Shown here piece after piece: positions 25,605 through 33,741 of a DNA stretch of 64,000 bases. Within the stretch, counting starts at the first letter, position 1, and the number at the start of each line of letters is the position of its first letter. The stretch is from CAVVAL01 sp963740215 (GTDB lineage: Bacteria; Actinomycetota; Actinomycetes; Mycobacteriales; Cryptosporangiaceae), in assembly GCA_963740215.1 (NCBI GenBank), contig CAVUDJ010000012.1, positions 682,001 to 746,000 of the forward strand, given 5' to 3'. The translations under genes were made by a program, and so were the position numbers. The notes below the pieces were generated by a model. It had not been told where the DNA came from. It did no database searches and worked only from the letters and a program-made list of their open reading frames with translations.

Positions 25605-26849
25605 ATGACTTATCCGACGTCCCCGCAACCAGCTGTGCCTGGATACGTCCCGCCCGTGCCCGTCGGACCGGTCGTACCGTGGCATCGCAGCACAATGGTG
25701 CGCGTCGGGTTGAGCACGATCGCGATCGGCGCCATCGCGCTCGGCGGCCTGCTCATGCTGTTGATACTCGGTGAGGCGCTGGGGATCTGGGCCCTGATCC
25801 TCGCCGCCGTGGTCGCGTTGCTCCCGCTGCCGGTGCTGATCCCATGCTTCGTCTGGCTCGACCGGTACGAGCCGGAGCCGTGGCACTACCTCGCGTTCGC
25901 GTTCGCCTGGGGCGCCTGCGTGGCCACCGCCGCGGCCTACTTCGTCAACACGCTCGGCGACGCCGTCATCCGGTCCTTTGTGGGCAGCGACTCCACGCTC
26001 GCGGCCGTGCTCGTGGCGCCGCCCGTCGAGGAGACGTTCAAGGCGCTGCCGCTGTTCCTGCTGCTCGTGCTCACGTATTTCGGCCGGCGCCACATCAACG
26101 GCGTCGTCGACGGCATCGTGTACGCGGGCCTGTCCGCCATCGGCTTCGCGTTCACCGAGAACATCCTGTACTTCGGCGCGCAGTACGTGAAGGCCGCCAG
26201 CGACGGGACGAGCGGCGACGGGTTGATCGCGCTGTTCTGGATCTTCGTACTGCGCGGCGTGTTCTCGCCCTTCGCCCACCCGCTCTTCACCTGCCTGACC
26301 GGCATTGGCGTCGGCCTGGCGGTGCGCAGCCGCAATACGGCGATGCGAGTGCTGGCGCCGCTCGGCGGCCTCACCCTGGCGATCGTGCTGCACGGCACGT
26401 GGAACCTGCTCGCATCGAGCCAGCAGCTCAGCGTGATCGCCACCGGGTACCTCGTGATCATGCTGCCCGCATTCATCGGCATGGTCGCCGTCGCGGTGTG
26501 GGTGCGGTCGCACGAGGCGAAGGTCGTCGGGAACGTGCTGCCTGCCTACGTGCAGACGGGTTGGCTCACGCCGCAGGAGGTGGCCTCGCTCGCCACCATG
26601 TCGAACCGCCGTCACGCCCGCACCTGGGCGCGGCAGGTGGCCGGCCCGCTCGGTGCGAAGGCCATGGAGGACTACCAGTTCGCGGCCACCAAGCTCGCGA
26701 TGCTGCGGGACGGGCTCGTCCGCGGCCTCACCAGACCCGGCCAGGACTACGCCGAGGAGGAACGGGCGCTGCTCAACCGGATCGCCGCGCGACGGCAACA
26801 GTTCCTGCCGTACGGCCTGCCGCCGGTGATCGGGTTCCGTCGCCAGTAG
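25605..26849 (+). CDS. PrsW family intramembrane metalloprotease
   Basis: 414 residues, mostly transmembrane helices after a proline-rich cytosolic start. The PrsW motifs are present: CFVWLDRYEPEPWHYL, the zinc/catalytic APPVEETFKALPLFL (EExxK), FAFTENILYFG (ENxxY), FSPFAHPLFTCLTGIGVG (HPxFT) and VLHGTWNLLAS. PrsW-type enzymes cut membrane proteins such as anti-sigma factors. The C-terminal 100 residues are soluble and helix-rich (LSNRRHARTWARQVAG as TMSNRRHARTW in this protein). The target is unknown. It diverges from ohr. Confidence 0.93.
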   Translation: MTYPTSPQPAVPGYVPPVPVGPVVPWHRSTMVRVGLSTIAIGAIALGGLLMLLILGEALGIWALILAAVVALLPLPVLIPCFVWLDRYEPEPWHYLAFAFAWGACVATAAAYFVNTLGDAVIRSFVGSDSTLAAVLVAPPVEETFKALPLFLLLVLTYFGRRHINGVVDGIVYAGLSAIGFAFTENILYFGAQYVKAASDGTSGDGLIALFWIFVLRGVFSPFAHPLFTCLTGIGVGLAVRSRNTAMRVLAPLGGLTLAIVLHGTWNLLASSQQLSVIATGYLVIMLPAFIGMVAVAVWVRSHEAKVVGNVLPAYVQTGWLTPQEVASLATMSNRRHARTWARQVAGPLGAKAMEDYQFAATKLAMLRDGLVRGLTRPGQDYAEEERALLNRIAARRQQFLPYGLPPVIGFRRQ

Positions 26850-26900
26850 TCAGCGGTTGGCACCGGAACACGCCGGCGTGCCGCGACCCCAACCGCTGAC
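26849..26900. terminator. Convergent terminator
   Basis: Perfect 12-bp arms GTCAGCGGTTGG and CCAACCGCTGAC enclose about 28 bp between the PrsW stop and the convergent GroES-like gene. Confidence 0.65.
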
Positions 26901-26962
26901 CGCGCGCCGCAGCTGACGGCGCGCCGGTCAGCAACCGGTGCGTCCGGGGCTGGCAGCGCGAG

Positions 26963-27307
26963 CTACAGGTACAGGCCGGTGGCGCTGGGCTCGACGCGCT
27001 TCGCGGCGACGGCGTGTACGTCGCGTTCGCGCATCAGCACGTAGTCGTCGCCGTGAAGCTCCACCTCGGACCGGTCGTCGGGGTCGAACAGCACCCGGTC
27101 GCCGACCTCGATCGCGCGCACGTGCGGACCGACGGCCACTGCGGTGGCCCACGCCAGCCGGCGTCCCATCGTGGCGGTCGCCGGGATGACGATGCCCGCG
27201 CTGGAGCGGCGTTCGCCGACCTTGCCCTCCAGCTTGACCAGGACGCGGTCGTGCAACATCCGGATCGGCAGGCCCTGCTCGTCGTCGGGCGTGGCTGGGG
27301 TTTTCAC
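26963..27307 (-). CDS. GroES-type co-chaperonin paralogue
   Basis: 114 residues from a GTG at 27307. The Cpn10 fold is clear: LPIRMLHDRVLVKLEGKVGE, SAGIVIPATA (mobile-loop end), WATAVAVGPHVRAIEVGDRV and HGDDYVLMRERDVHAVA. It differs from canonical GroES in the missing GG(I/L)xL loop and in the C-terminal EPSATGLYL, and no groEL follows. This stand-alone GroES-like protein is widespread in actinomycetes; its chaperonin partner and role are unclear. The start codon is the only in-frame candidate near the conserved region, with no strong ribosome site. Confidence 0.88.
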   Translation of the reverse strand: MKTPATPDDEQGLPIRMLHDRVLVKLEGKVGERRSSAGIVIPATATMGRRLAWATAVAVGPHVRAIEVGDRVLFDPDDRSEVELHGDDYVLMRERDVHAVAAKRVEPSATGLYL

Positions 27308-27412
27308 AGATGCGACGGTACCGCCAGGTGTGGCGGCGGGTCGGTGTGGGGACCTCAAGTACGGTGGAACCCGTTCGCACACTGGGGGTGCACGCTGAGC
27401 TGGCTCAAGCGT

Positions 27413-28735
27413 ATGGGAGATGCGGCACGCGTCCGGCTGGCCGCGGCCAGCCAGGCCAACGACACCGAGCTGATCGGTCGGCGCCGCACGAGAGCGGATC
27501 GGCGTGACGCGGATGCGCGGCAGGTCGTGGTCCTGGAGCAGGCGGCGACGCCCTCTGTCGTCGAGGACGTGCCGCGCGGTGTGCGGATCGCGGCGGCGTG
27601 GGCGTGGCGGTTCCTCGTACTGGCGGCCGCCGCGCTGGTGATCTTCCGGGTCGTGTCGATGCTGCGCCTGGTGGTGATCCCGGTTGTCGTGTCGTTGCTG
27701 CTCGCGGCCCTGCTGCAACCTGCCGTGGCGCGGCTGAAAGCCGAGGGCGTGCCACGGACGCTGTCCACGGTGATCGTGCTGATCACCGGCATCGCTGCCG
27801 TTGCCGGGGTGCTCACGGTGGTGATCCAGGCCTTCGTCGCCGGCTTCCCCGACCTGAGCGATCAGGTGCGCCAGGGCATCGGCGAGATCCGGAACTGGCT
27901 GGTCGAGGGTCCGTTGAACCTGTCGAACGCGCAGCTTGACGAGGCTGTGCAGGCGGGTCAGGACGCGATCACCGACAACCAGGACTTGCTCACGGCGGGT
28001 GCGGTCAGCACGGCGACGACGCTGGGCCATGTGCTCACCGGCTTCTTCCTCGTGCTGTTCACCACCTTCTTCTTCCTCAAGGACGGCCGCGCGATCTGGA
28101 GCTTCCTGGTCCGCCTCCTTCCGCGGAGCGCGCGCGAGGCGGTCGACCAGGCGGGCGAGTACTCGTGGCGGACGCTGATCGCCTACGTGCGGGCGACCGT
28201 GCTCGTGGCGTTCGTCGACGCGGTCGGCATCGGGCTCGCGGTGTACCTCATCGGCGTGCCGCTCGCGCTTCCGCTGGCCGCGCTGGTGTTCCTCGGCTCG
28301 TTCATCCCGGTGGTCGGTGCCACGCTGTCCGGTGCCGTGGCGGTGCTGGTGGCGCTCGTGGCGAAGGGGCCGGTGGCGGCGCTGCTCGTGCTCGCCGCCG
28401 TGATCGCGGTGCAGCAGCTGGAGGGTCACGTCCTCCAGCCGCTGCTCCTCGGGCGGGCGGTGGCGCTGCACCCGCTCGGTGTGATCGTGGCTCTCGCCGC
28501 CGGTGTGGTGCTCGGCGGGATCGTCGGCGCGTTGGTCGCGGTGCCGCTCGTCGCGGTGGTGAACACCGCTGTGCGGTACCTCGTGGACTACCAGCGCGGC
28601 GAACCCGTGCCTCCTGACGAACTCAACCCACCAGGCACGGACGACAGCGAGGCACGCGACGAGGCGGCCGCGGAGAACCGCCCCGACGCGCTTGAACCCC
28701 CGCCGGACCGACCGCGCCGCCGCAACGGCGGCTGA
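27413..28735 (+). CDS. AI-2E family transporter (membrane protein)
   Basis: 440 residues from the ATG at 27413. The AI-2E/PerM architecture shows as an N-terminal cytosolic segment, two helices (VIFRVVSMLRLVVIPVVVSL), a long periplasmic-type loop (FPDLSDQVRQGIGEIRNWL), VLTGFFLVLFTTFFFLKDG, and the C-terminal conserved LGSFIPVVGATLSGA, QQLEGHVLQPLLLGRAVALHP and GGIVGALVAVPLVAVV. Family members export or import small molecules or ions (AI-2 for TqsA, sodium/proton for others); the substrate here is unknown. The tail is acidic and proline-rich. An in-frame CTG 18 nt upstream with GGGGGTG before it is an alternative start. Confidence 0.88.
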   Translation: MGDAARVRLAAASQANDTELIGRRRTRADRRDADARQVVVLEQAATPSVVEDVPRGVRIAAAWAWRFLVLAAAALVIFRVVSMLRLVVIPVVVSLLLAALLQPAVARLKAEGVPRTLSTVIVLITGIAAVAGVLTVVIQAFVAGFPDLSDQVRQGIGEIRNWLVEGPLNLSNAQLDEAVQAGQDAITDNQDLLTAGAVSTATTLGHVLTGFFLVLFTTFFFLKDGRAIWSFLVRLLPRSAREAVDQAGEYSWRTLIAYVRATVLVAFVDAVGIGLAVYLIGVPLALPLAALVFLGSFIPVVGATLSGAVAVLVALVAKGPVAALLVLAAVIAVQQLEGHVLQPLLLGRAVALHPLGVIVALAAGVVLGGIVGALVAVPLVAVVNTAVRYLVDYQRGEPVPPDELNPPGTDDSEARDEAAAENRPDALEPPPDRPRRRNGG

Positions 28736-28788
28736 CCAGCCCACTAGCCAGGGCCGGCCGGAGGCTGCCTGGCCCTGGACCGACCTGG

Positions 28789-29052
28789 TCAGCTTGTGGC
28801 CTGTTCCAGCGCGCGGCGGCGTTGCTCGACCTCACGCGCCGCCTCGGTAAGAGCCTGTTCGAGCTTGTCCAGGGACGGCGAGAACTGCAGCCAGGCGTCC
28901 CGGAACCGTTCGGCGGCCGGACCCGTCCAGGTGGTACTGGCCAGCGTCCGGTCGATCACCGACTTGATCTGCTGCGCGTGGCTGCCGTTGGTGTCGAGCG
29001 TGCGGGCGAGCTGTGCCATCTCGTCGAGCTGCCCGCCGACCGTGTTCCCCAT
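28789..29052 (-). CDS. WXG100-like small helical protein
   Basis: 87 residues from the ATG at 29052 (AAGGGA upstream). Two helices are joined by the turn STTWTGPAAERFRDAW, the WxG motif of ESAT-6/WXG100 proteins. The second helix is charged and ends REVEQRRRALEQATS. Such proteins are usually secreted by type VII systems as dimers. No EccC, PPE or toxin gene is nearby, so this is an orphan, or it has a non-secretory role. It is followed on the same strand by dinG only upstream (29125-31227), with 72 bp between. Confidence 0.8.
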   Translation of the reverse strand: MGNTVGGQLDEMAQLARTLDTNGSHAQQIKSVIDRTLASTTWTGPAAERFRDAWLQFSPSLDKLEQALTEAAREVEQRRRALEQATS

Positions 29053-29124
29053 AACGCGTCCCTTCCTCGTGGCGTACCACAAGTGTACGGAAACGCGAGT
29101 GACCACGATCAAACTTATCCACAG

Positions 29125-31227
29125 CTAGGCGTTCAGGCGCTGCAGCGCCGCTCGCACGATGTCGCCTCGCGTCGTGTACCAGAACGGTGGCAGCGAGCGC
29201 CGGACGAAGTCGCCATATCGCGCCGTGTGCAGCCGCGAGTCGAGGACGGCCACGACGCCGCGGTCGCCGGCCGCGCGGATCAGCCGCCCCGCACCCTGCG
29301 CCAGTCGCACGGCCGCGTGCGGCACGGATACCGACATGAAGCCGGAACCGCCTGCCTCGTCGACGGCCCGCGACCGCGCTGACGAGAGCGGGTCGTCGGG
29401 CCGCGGGAACGGCAGCCGGTCGACCACGACGAGCTGGCACGACGGCCCTGGAACGTCGACGCCCTGCCAGAGCGACATCACGCCGAGGAGGCAGGTACGC
29501 GGATCCTCGCGGAACCGCCGTACCAAGTGGCCGAGCGTGTCCTCGCCCTGCAGCAGTACGGGCAGGTCGGTGCGGGCGCGCAGCACCTCGGCGGCCTGGC
29601 TGGCGGCACGTCGCGACGAGAACAGGCCGAGCGTCCGCCCGCCCGCTGCTTCCGCCAGCTCGACCAGTTCCTGCTGGGCGCTTTCGGACAGGCCGGACGC
29701 GCCGGGCCGGGGGAGCCGCGACGCGACGTAGAGGATGCCCTGCTTCGGGTAGTCGAAGGGCGATCCGACGTCCAGGGCGCGCCACGGCGGCGGCTCGGTC
29801 CCGGTATCGGCGGCTTGGTCGGCGGCGGCGCGGGCCGCGATCACCGCGTCGCGGGCGGCCTCAGCGGGTGACTTCGTCGGGTCGACCGGAGTGGGAGGCT
29901 CCTCGACCCGCGCGTCACCCGTGGCCGGAGTACGTCCCTGCGCAGGATCGAGACCGAGCGACCGGGCGACCAGGTCGAAGCGCCCGCCGAGCGCGAGCGT
30001 CGCGGACGTGACGACCACGCTGCGGTCGGTGAAGAGTGTCGCGCCGAGCTGGCCGGCGACCGAGAGCGGCGCCACCACCACCGCGCGGCGCCCGCGCTCG
30101 TCCTCCGAGATCCACGCGACGTCGTGCTGCGACTGTTCCAGCAGCCGTTGCGAGGTCTCGCCGATCGTCTGGAGCGCGGCCTTGAGCTGGGTCTTCGCGA
30201 CCGAGTCGGAGTCGTCGGCGCTGATCTCGCCGATGCCGTCGAGAGCGCGGCGGGCGGCGGCGTCCACGACGATGAGCCCGTCGCGCAGCTCGTCGGGGAG
30301 CGACACCAGCCGCCCGGGCGGCGCCGACTCCTGCGCCATGGCGAATGCGGTGCTCGCGCCCTCCAGCGCGTCGCGGACGTCATCGGTCACAGTGGACCTC
30401 AGCCGCCGGGCGGTGCGCGCCACAGTTTCGACGGTCAGCTCGGCCTGCGCCGCCGACGTGACCCGGTCGACCAGCTCGTGCGCCTCGTCGACGACGAGAA
30501 GGTCGTGATCGGGGAGGATGTGGCGGCCGGAGAGCAGGTCGATCGCCAGCAGGCTGTGGTTGGTGACCACGATGTCCGCCTCGCGGGCACGCGCCCGGGA
30601 CGCCTCCGCGAAGCACTCGTCGCCGAACGGGCACTTCTGCGCACCGATGCACTCGCGCGCCGGCATCGACGCGAGCCGCCAGGTCTGGTCGTCCACGCCG
30701 GGGTCGAGTTCGGTGCGGTCGCCGGTGTCGGTCTCCTCCGCCCACTCGCGGAGCCGGGTCATCTGCTGGCCCATGCGTCCGGCCGCGCCGAGCCACTGGC
30801 CCGGCCCGTCGTCGAACAGCCCTTCGGTCGGATCCTCGGCGGTGCCGCCTTCGAGCTTCGCCCGGCACAGGTAGTGGTGACGCCCCTTGAGCAGCGCGAA
30901 CGTCGGCCGCCGGCCCAGCAGGGGAGCGACGGCGGAGGCGAGCCGGGGCAGGTCGTGGTCGACGAGCTGCGCCTGGAGCGCCAGCGTGGCGGTGGAGACG
31001 ACGACCCGCCCGCCCGAGTGCAGCGCAGGCACGAGGTACGCCAGCGACTTACCCGTACCGGTGCCTGCCTGCACGATCAGGTGCTCGCCCGTGCGGGCTG
31101 CCTCCTCGACGGCGGCGGCCATCTGCTCCTGGCCCGGACGCGACGTGCCGCCCGGAACCGCGCCCACCGCCGCGGCCAACAACTCCGCGAGACCGGTCTT
31201 GGGAGCCACACCGGCCGTCGTCGTCAT
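29125..31227 (-). CDS. dinG: ATP-dependent DNA helicase, DinG/XPD family
   Basis: 700 residues. A 5'-3' superfamily 2 helicase for structured DNA and repair. Walker A in IVQAGTGTGKSLAYLVPAL; the four Fe-S cluster cysteines are in RHHYLCRAK and CIGAQKCPFGDECFAEA; motif II is LLVVDEAHELVD; then VVTSATLALGGRF, PFDYPKQGILYVA, GVMSLWQGVDVPG and the motif VI-like VRLAQGAGRLIRAAGDRG. All needed motifs are intact. The start MTTTAGVAPKTGLAELL is typical. The gene diverges from the carboxymuconolactone decarboxylase gene. Confidence 0.95.
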   Translation of the reverse strand: MTTTAGVAPKTGLAELLAAAVGAVPGGTSRPGQEQMAAAVEEAARTGEHLIVQAGTGTGKSLAYLVPALHSGGRVVVSTATLALQAQLVDHDLPRLASAVAPLLGRRPTFALLKGRHHYLCRAKLEGGTAEDPTEGLFDDGPGQWLGAAGRMGQQMTRLREWAEETDTGDRTELDPGVDDQTWRLASMPARECIGAQKCPFGDECFAEASRARAREADIVVTNHSLLAIDLLSGRHILPDHDLLVVDEAHELVDRVTSAAQAELTVETVARTARRLRSTVTDDVRDALEGASTAFAMAQESAPPGRLVSLPDELRDGLIVVDAAARRALDGIGEISADDSDSVAKTQLKAALQTIGETSQRLLEQSQHDVAWISEDERGRRAVVVAPLSVAGQLGATLFTDRSVVVTSATLALGGRFDLVARSLGLDPAQGRTPATGDARVEEPPTPVDPTKSPAEAARDAVIAARAAADQAADTGTEPPPWRALDVGSPFDYPKQGILYVASRLPRPGASGLSESAQQELVELAEAAGGRTLGLFSSRRAASQAAEVLRARTDLPVLLQGEDTLGHLVRRFREDPRTCLLGVMSLWQGVDVPGPSCQLVVVDRLPFPRPDDPLSSARSRAVDEAGGSGFMSVSVPHAAVRLAQGAGRLIRAAGDRGVVAVLDSRLHTARYGDFVRRSLPPFWYTTRGDIVRAALQRLNA

Positions 31228-31261
31228 GACCCGAAACGGTACTGCGCGCGGGCGACAAGGC

Positions 31262-31288
31262 TGTCACACCCCCGCGCGCCGGCCCGTC
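31262..31288 (+). promoter_or_regulatory. ECF41-type promoter
   Basis: TGTCACA (31262-31268), a 16-nt spacer and CGTC (31285-31288). This is the ECF41 group promoter signature as I remember it (TGTCACA...CGTC). It is placed 27 bp before the decarboxylase start, and the ECF41 sigma gene is convergent just downstream. Confidence 0.8.
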
Positions 31289-31315
31289 CTCTCATTAACA
31301 AGTGAGGAGACGACG

Positions 31316-31927
31316 ATGGCACGCATCGACGGATTGGCGCCGGAACGGGCGGGCTGGCTGATCAGGCTCGTGTACCGGCTGGCACGGCGGATGTACGGCC
31401 AGGTGCCGGAGCCGGGCATCATCATGGCCCACCACAGGGGGATCCTGCTCAACTCGGTGATGTTCGAACTGGGCAACGAGCGAGTGATGCGCAAGCTCGA
31501 CCCGGCGCTGCGCGACCTGGTCATCCACCGGGTGTCCACCGAGATCGGCTGCTCGTGGTGCATTGACTTCGGCACGATGCAGAGCATCCGCGCCGGCATG
31601 GACGTCGAACGGCTCCGCGAGCTGCACCGGTACGAGGAATCGGATGCGTTCACGTCGCTGGAGAAGCTTGCTCTCGCCTATGCGGACGCGGTGACCGCGC
31701 AGCCGATGACCGTCACCGACGAGCAGGTCGCCGAACTGCGGACGCACCTGGACGACGCCGAACTGGTCGAGCTGACCTACGCGATCGTCCTGGAGAACCA
31801 CCGGTCGCGGTTCAACCATGCGCTCGGCATCACCGCGCAGGGCTTCACCAGCGGCGACGCCTGTGTCATAGCTCTTCCGGAGCGGACGACGGAACCAGGT
31901 CGAGGTGCGTCAGCTTCTCGGGGTTGA
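31316..31927 (+). CDS. Carboxymuconolactone decarboxylase/AhpD-like protein
   Basis: 203 residues. The AhpD-like core has VIHRVSTEIGCSWCIDFGTM with the CxxC pair, then SLEKLALAYADAVTAQPMTV and LVELTYAIVLENHRSRFNHALG. ECF41 sigma factors are typically encoded beside a carboxymuconolactone decarboxylase, oxidoreductase or epimerase, which is their target; that is the case here. GAGGAG precedes the ATG. The 3' end overlaps the convergent sigma gene by about 60 bp. The catalytic role is probably redox via the cysteine pair rather than true decarboxylation. Confidence 0.92.
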   Translation: MARIDGLAPERAGWLIRLVYRLARRMYGQVPEPGIIMAHHRGILLNSVMFELGNERVMRKLDPALRDLVIHRVSTEIGCSWCIDFGTMQSIRAGMDVERLRELHRYEESDAFTSLEKLALAYADAVTAQPMTVTDEQVAELRTHLDDAELVELTYAIVLENHRSRFNHALGITAQGFTSGDACVIALPERTTEPGRGASASRG

Positions 31928-32789
31928 GCACCAGCGAGAGCCGCGCCACCTTGCCGTCCGGCGTGACGTCGGCGTGGACCACTCCGGCGGGCACCAGCTC
32001 GCCGGAGTCGGGCACCCGCAGCCAGGCGACCAGGCCTGGCTCCCCGTTGACTGACGCCGCCTCGACGACCCACTCGGCGGGACGCGCCTTCTCCAGGACC
32101 CCGATGAGGAACCGGGCCACCTTGTCCGCGCCCTCGATCGGCCGCCGGGCCGCCAGCACGATCCCGCCGCCGTCCGACGTGAGCACCACGTCGGGAGCGA
32201 GCAACTGGAGCAGGCGCCGCAGGTCGCCCATGCGCGCGGCGGCGAAGAACGCCTCCAGGACGGCGCGCTGCTCGCGGGCCGAGGCGGTACGGCGAGGCGC
32301 CTGGTCGTGGACGGCCTTGCGTGCGCGCGAGGCGTGCTGGCGGGCGGCGGCGGTAGAGACGCCGAGCACGCCGGCAACCCCATCGAACGGAACCGCGAAG
32401 ACGTCGTGCAGGACGAATGCCACCCGCTGCTCGGGCGTCAGCTGCTCCAGCACCACGAGCAGCGCCATGCGGACCGATTCGTCCAGCACCGCGACGTCGG
32501 CGGGGTCGGGCGCCGTGTCGGGCAGCCGGGCCACCAGCGGTTCGGGGAGCCATGGGCCGACGTACGCCTCGCGCATCACCCGGGCCGAGCGCAGCCGGTC
32601 GAGGCAGAGCCGGCCGGTGACGGTGGTCAGCCAGCCGCGCAGATCGTCGATGCTGGCGCGGTCGACCCGTTGCAGGCGGAGCCACGCGTCCTGGACGGCG
32701 TCCTCGGCGTCCGCGAGGCTGCCGAGCATCCGGTACGCCACGGCGGTGAGGTGTGCCCGGTGCTCCTCGAACTCATCCACACTGCTCAT
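31866..32789 (-). CDS. ECF41 family RNA polymerase sigma factor (SigJ-like) with SnoaL-like C-terminal domain
   Basis: 307 residues. Region 2: FEEHRAHLTAVAYRMLGSLADAEDAVQDAWLR. Region 4: LTPEQRVAFVLHDVFAVPFDGVAGVLGVSTAAARQHASRARKAV. From residue 185 a SnoaL-like regulatory domain follows (LEAFFAAARMGDLRRLLQLLAPDVVLTSDGGG ... VAWLRVPDSGELVPAG). In ECF41 proteins this fused domain replaces a separate anti-sigma factor and modulates activity. The gene has its own matching promoter just upstream and a perfect one before the decarboxylase gene, so it is probably autoregulated. Mycobacterial SigJ has the same layout. Confidence 0.95.
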   Translation of the reverse strand: MSSVDEFEEHRAHLTAVAYRMLGSLADAEDAVQDAWLRLQRVDRASIDDLRGWLTTVTGRLCLDRLRSARVMREAYVGPWLPEPLVARLPDTAPDPADVAVLDESVRMALLVVLEQLTPEQRVAFVLHDVFAVPFDGVAGVLGVSTAAARQHASRARKAVHDQAPRRTASAREQRAVLEAFFAAARMGDLRRLLQLLAPDVVLTSDGGGIVLAARRPIEGADKVARFLIGVLEKARPAEWVVEAASVNGEPGLVAWLRVPDSGELVPAGVVHADVTPDGKVARLSLVLNPEKLTHLDLVPSSAPEEL

Positions 32790-32797
32790 CTTTCCTG

Positions 32798-32824
32798 GAC
32801 GAGAGAGCGCGGCGAAACGTGACG
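32798..32824 (-). promoter_or_regulatory. ECF41-type autoregulatory promoter
   Basis: Reading the minus strand: CGTCACG, 16-nt spacer, CGTC, ending 8 nt before the sigma ATG. The -35 shares GTCAC with TGTCACA; the spacer and -10 are exact. Transcripts would have an almost absent leader, although AGGAA lies before the ATG. Confidence 0.65.
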
Positions 32825-32839
32825 CCTTAGGCTGCTCCG

Positions 32840-33688
32840 GTGCTCATCGCCGAGGCGGTGGTATGCCTGCTCCTGGCCTTAGGCGCCGGGTTGTGGGCCG
32901 TCGCCGCGCGCCGCGAGTGGGGCCCGCTCGCCGGCAGCCACGCCCACAACGACTACCACCAGGACCGGCCACTGCACGACGCGCTGCGGTACGGGTTCGT
33001 CAGCGTCGAGGCCGACATCTGGGCTGTAGACGGGACGCTTCAGATCGGCCACGACCGCACCGACCTCCGCCGCGGGCTCACCCTGCGCAGCCTCTATCTG
33101 GAGCCGTTGGCGCAACGGATCGCCGTGCTCGGCGCGGTGTACCCGGGACGCTCCGACCCCTTCCAACTCCTCGTCGAGGTCAAGTCGGACGCCGAGGAGA
33201 CCTACCGGCTACTCGACGCCGAACTGGCCCGCTACCAGGGAATACTCACGCGGTACGAGGGGGCGGCGATCATCCCCGGCGCGGTGAGCGTGATCATCAG
33301 CGGCGGGTGCCCGCGCGAGGTGCTGGCCGCGCAGGACGTGCGGTACGCGGCATGCGACGGCTCGCTCGGCGACGTCGGCAGCGGCATACCGGCGAGCCTG
33401 GTGCCGCTCTGCAGCGACAAGCTCGCCTGGCGGTTCACGTGGCGCGGACGCGGTCCGATGCCTCCCGAGGAGCGGGAGAAGCTGCACCGGCTGGTCGCCC
33501 AGGCGCACGCGGAAGGGCGGCGGGTGCGGTTCTGGGGCGTGCCGAGGAGCCCGCGCAAGGTCCGGCTCGCCATCTGGCGCGAACTGCGCGCGGCCGGGGT
33601 GGACTACCTGGGCGCGGACCGCCTTCGCCCGCTGCGCACGTTTCTCCTGCGCCGCCCTGCCGGGCCCCCCCGAGTTTCGGACTTTTGA
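32840..33688 (+). CDS. Glycerophosphodiester phosphodiesterase-like protein (AIM6-like PLC/GDPD fold)
   Basis: 282 residues. An N-terminal signal anchor is followed by SHAHNDYHQDRPLHDALRYG and FVSVEADIWAVDG, then LQIGHDRTDLRRG: the HN...E.D...H pattern of the PLC-like phosphodiesterase TIM barrel. FQLLVEVKSDAEETY gives another metal-ligand Glu, and VRFWGVPRSPRK and GVDYLGADRL close the barrel. The substrate is probably a phosphodiester, membrane-side. Start is a GTG without a clear ribosome site. The stop codon (RVSDF then TGA) lies inside palindromic element copy 4, so the native C-terminus was probably replaced when the element arrived. Confidence 0.8.
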   Translation: MLIAEAVVCLLLALGAGLWAVAARREWGPLAGSHAHNDYHQDRPLHDALRYGFVSVEADIWAVDGTLQIGHDRTDLRRGLTLRSLYLEPLAQRIAVLGAVYPGRSDPFQLLVEVKSDAEETYRLLDAELARYQGILTRYEGAAIIPGAVSVIISGGCPREVLAAQDVRYAACDGSLGDVGSGIPASLVPLCSDKLAWRFTWRGRGPMPPEEREKLHRLVAQAHAEGRRVRFWGVPRSPRKVRLAIWRELRAAGVDYLGADRLRPLRTFLLRRPAGPPRVSDF

Positions 33689-33730
33689 GGGTTTCGCGGC
33701 CTCCGCGACCCTCAAAAGTCCGAAACTCGG
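33670..33730. repeat. Palindromic element copy 4
   Basis: 61 bp, arms CCGAGTTTCGGACTTTTGAG and CTCAAAAGTCCGAAACTCGG, loop around CGCGGCCTCCGCG. The first 55 bases are identical to copy 5 at 38.1 kb. It sits between convergent genes and supplies the stop codon of the phosphodiesterase gene. Confidence 0.92.
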
Positions 33731-33741
33731 CGCGAGCGGTG

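Noticed and set aside
26963..28744. 593-codon minus-strand frame covering the AI-2E transporter
   Set aside because: Only its last 114 codons are real (the GroES-like gene); the rest is His/Asp/Arg-rich antisense.
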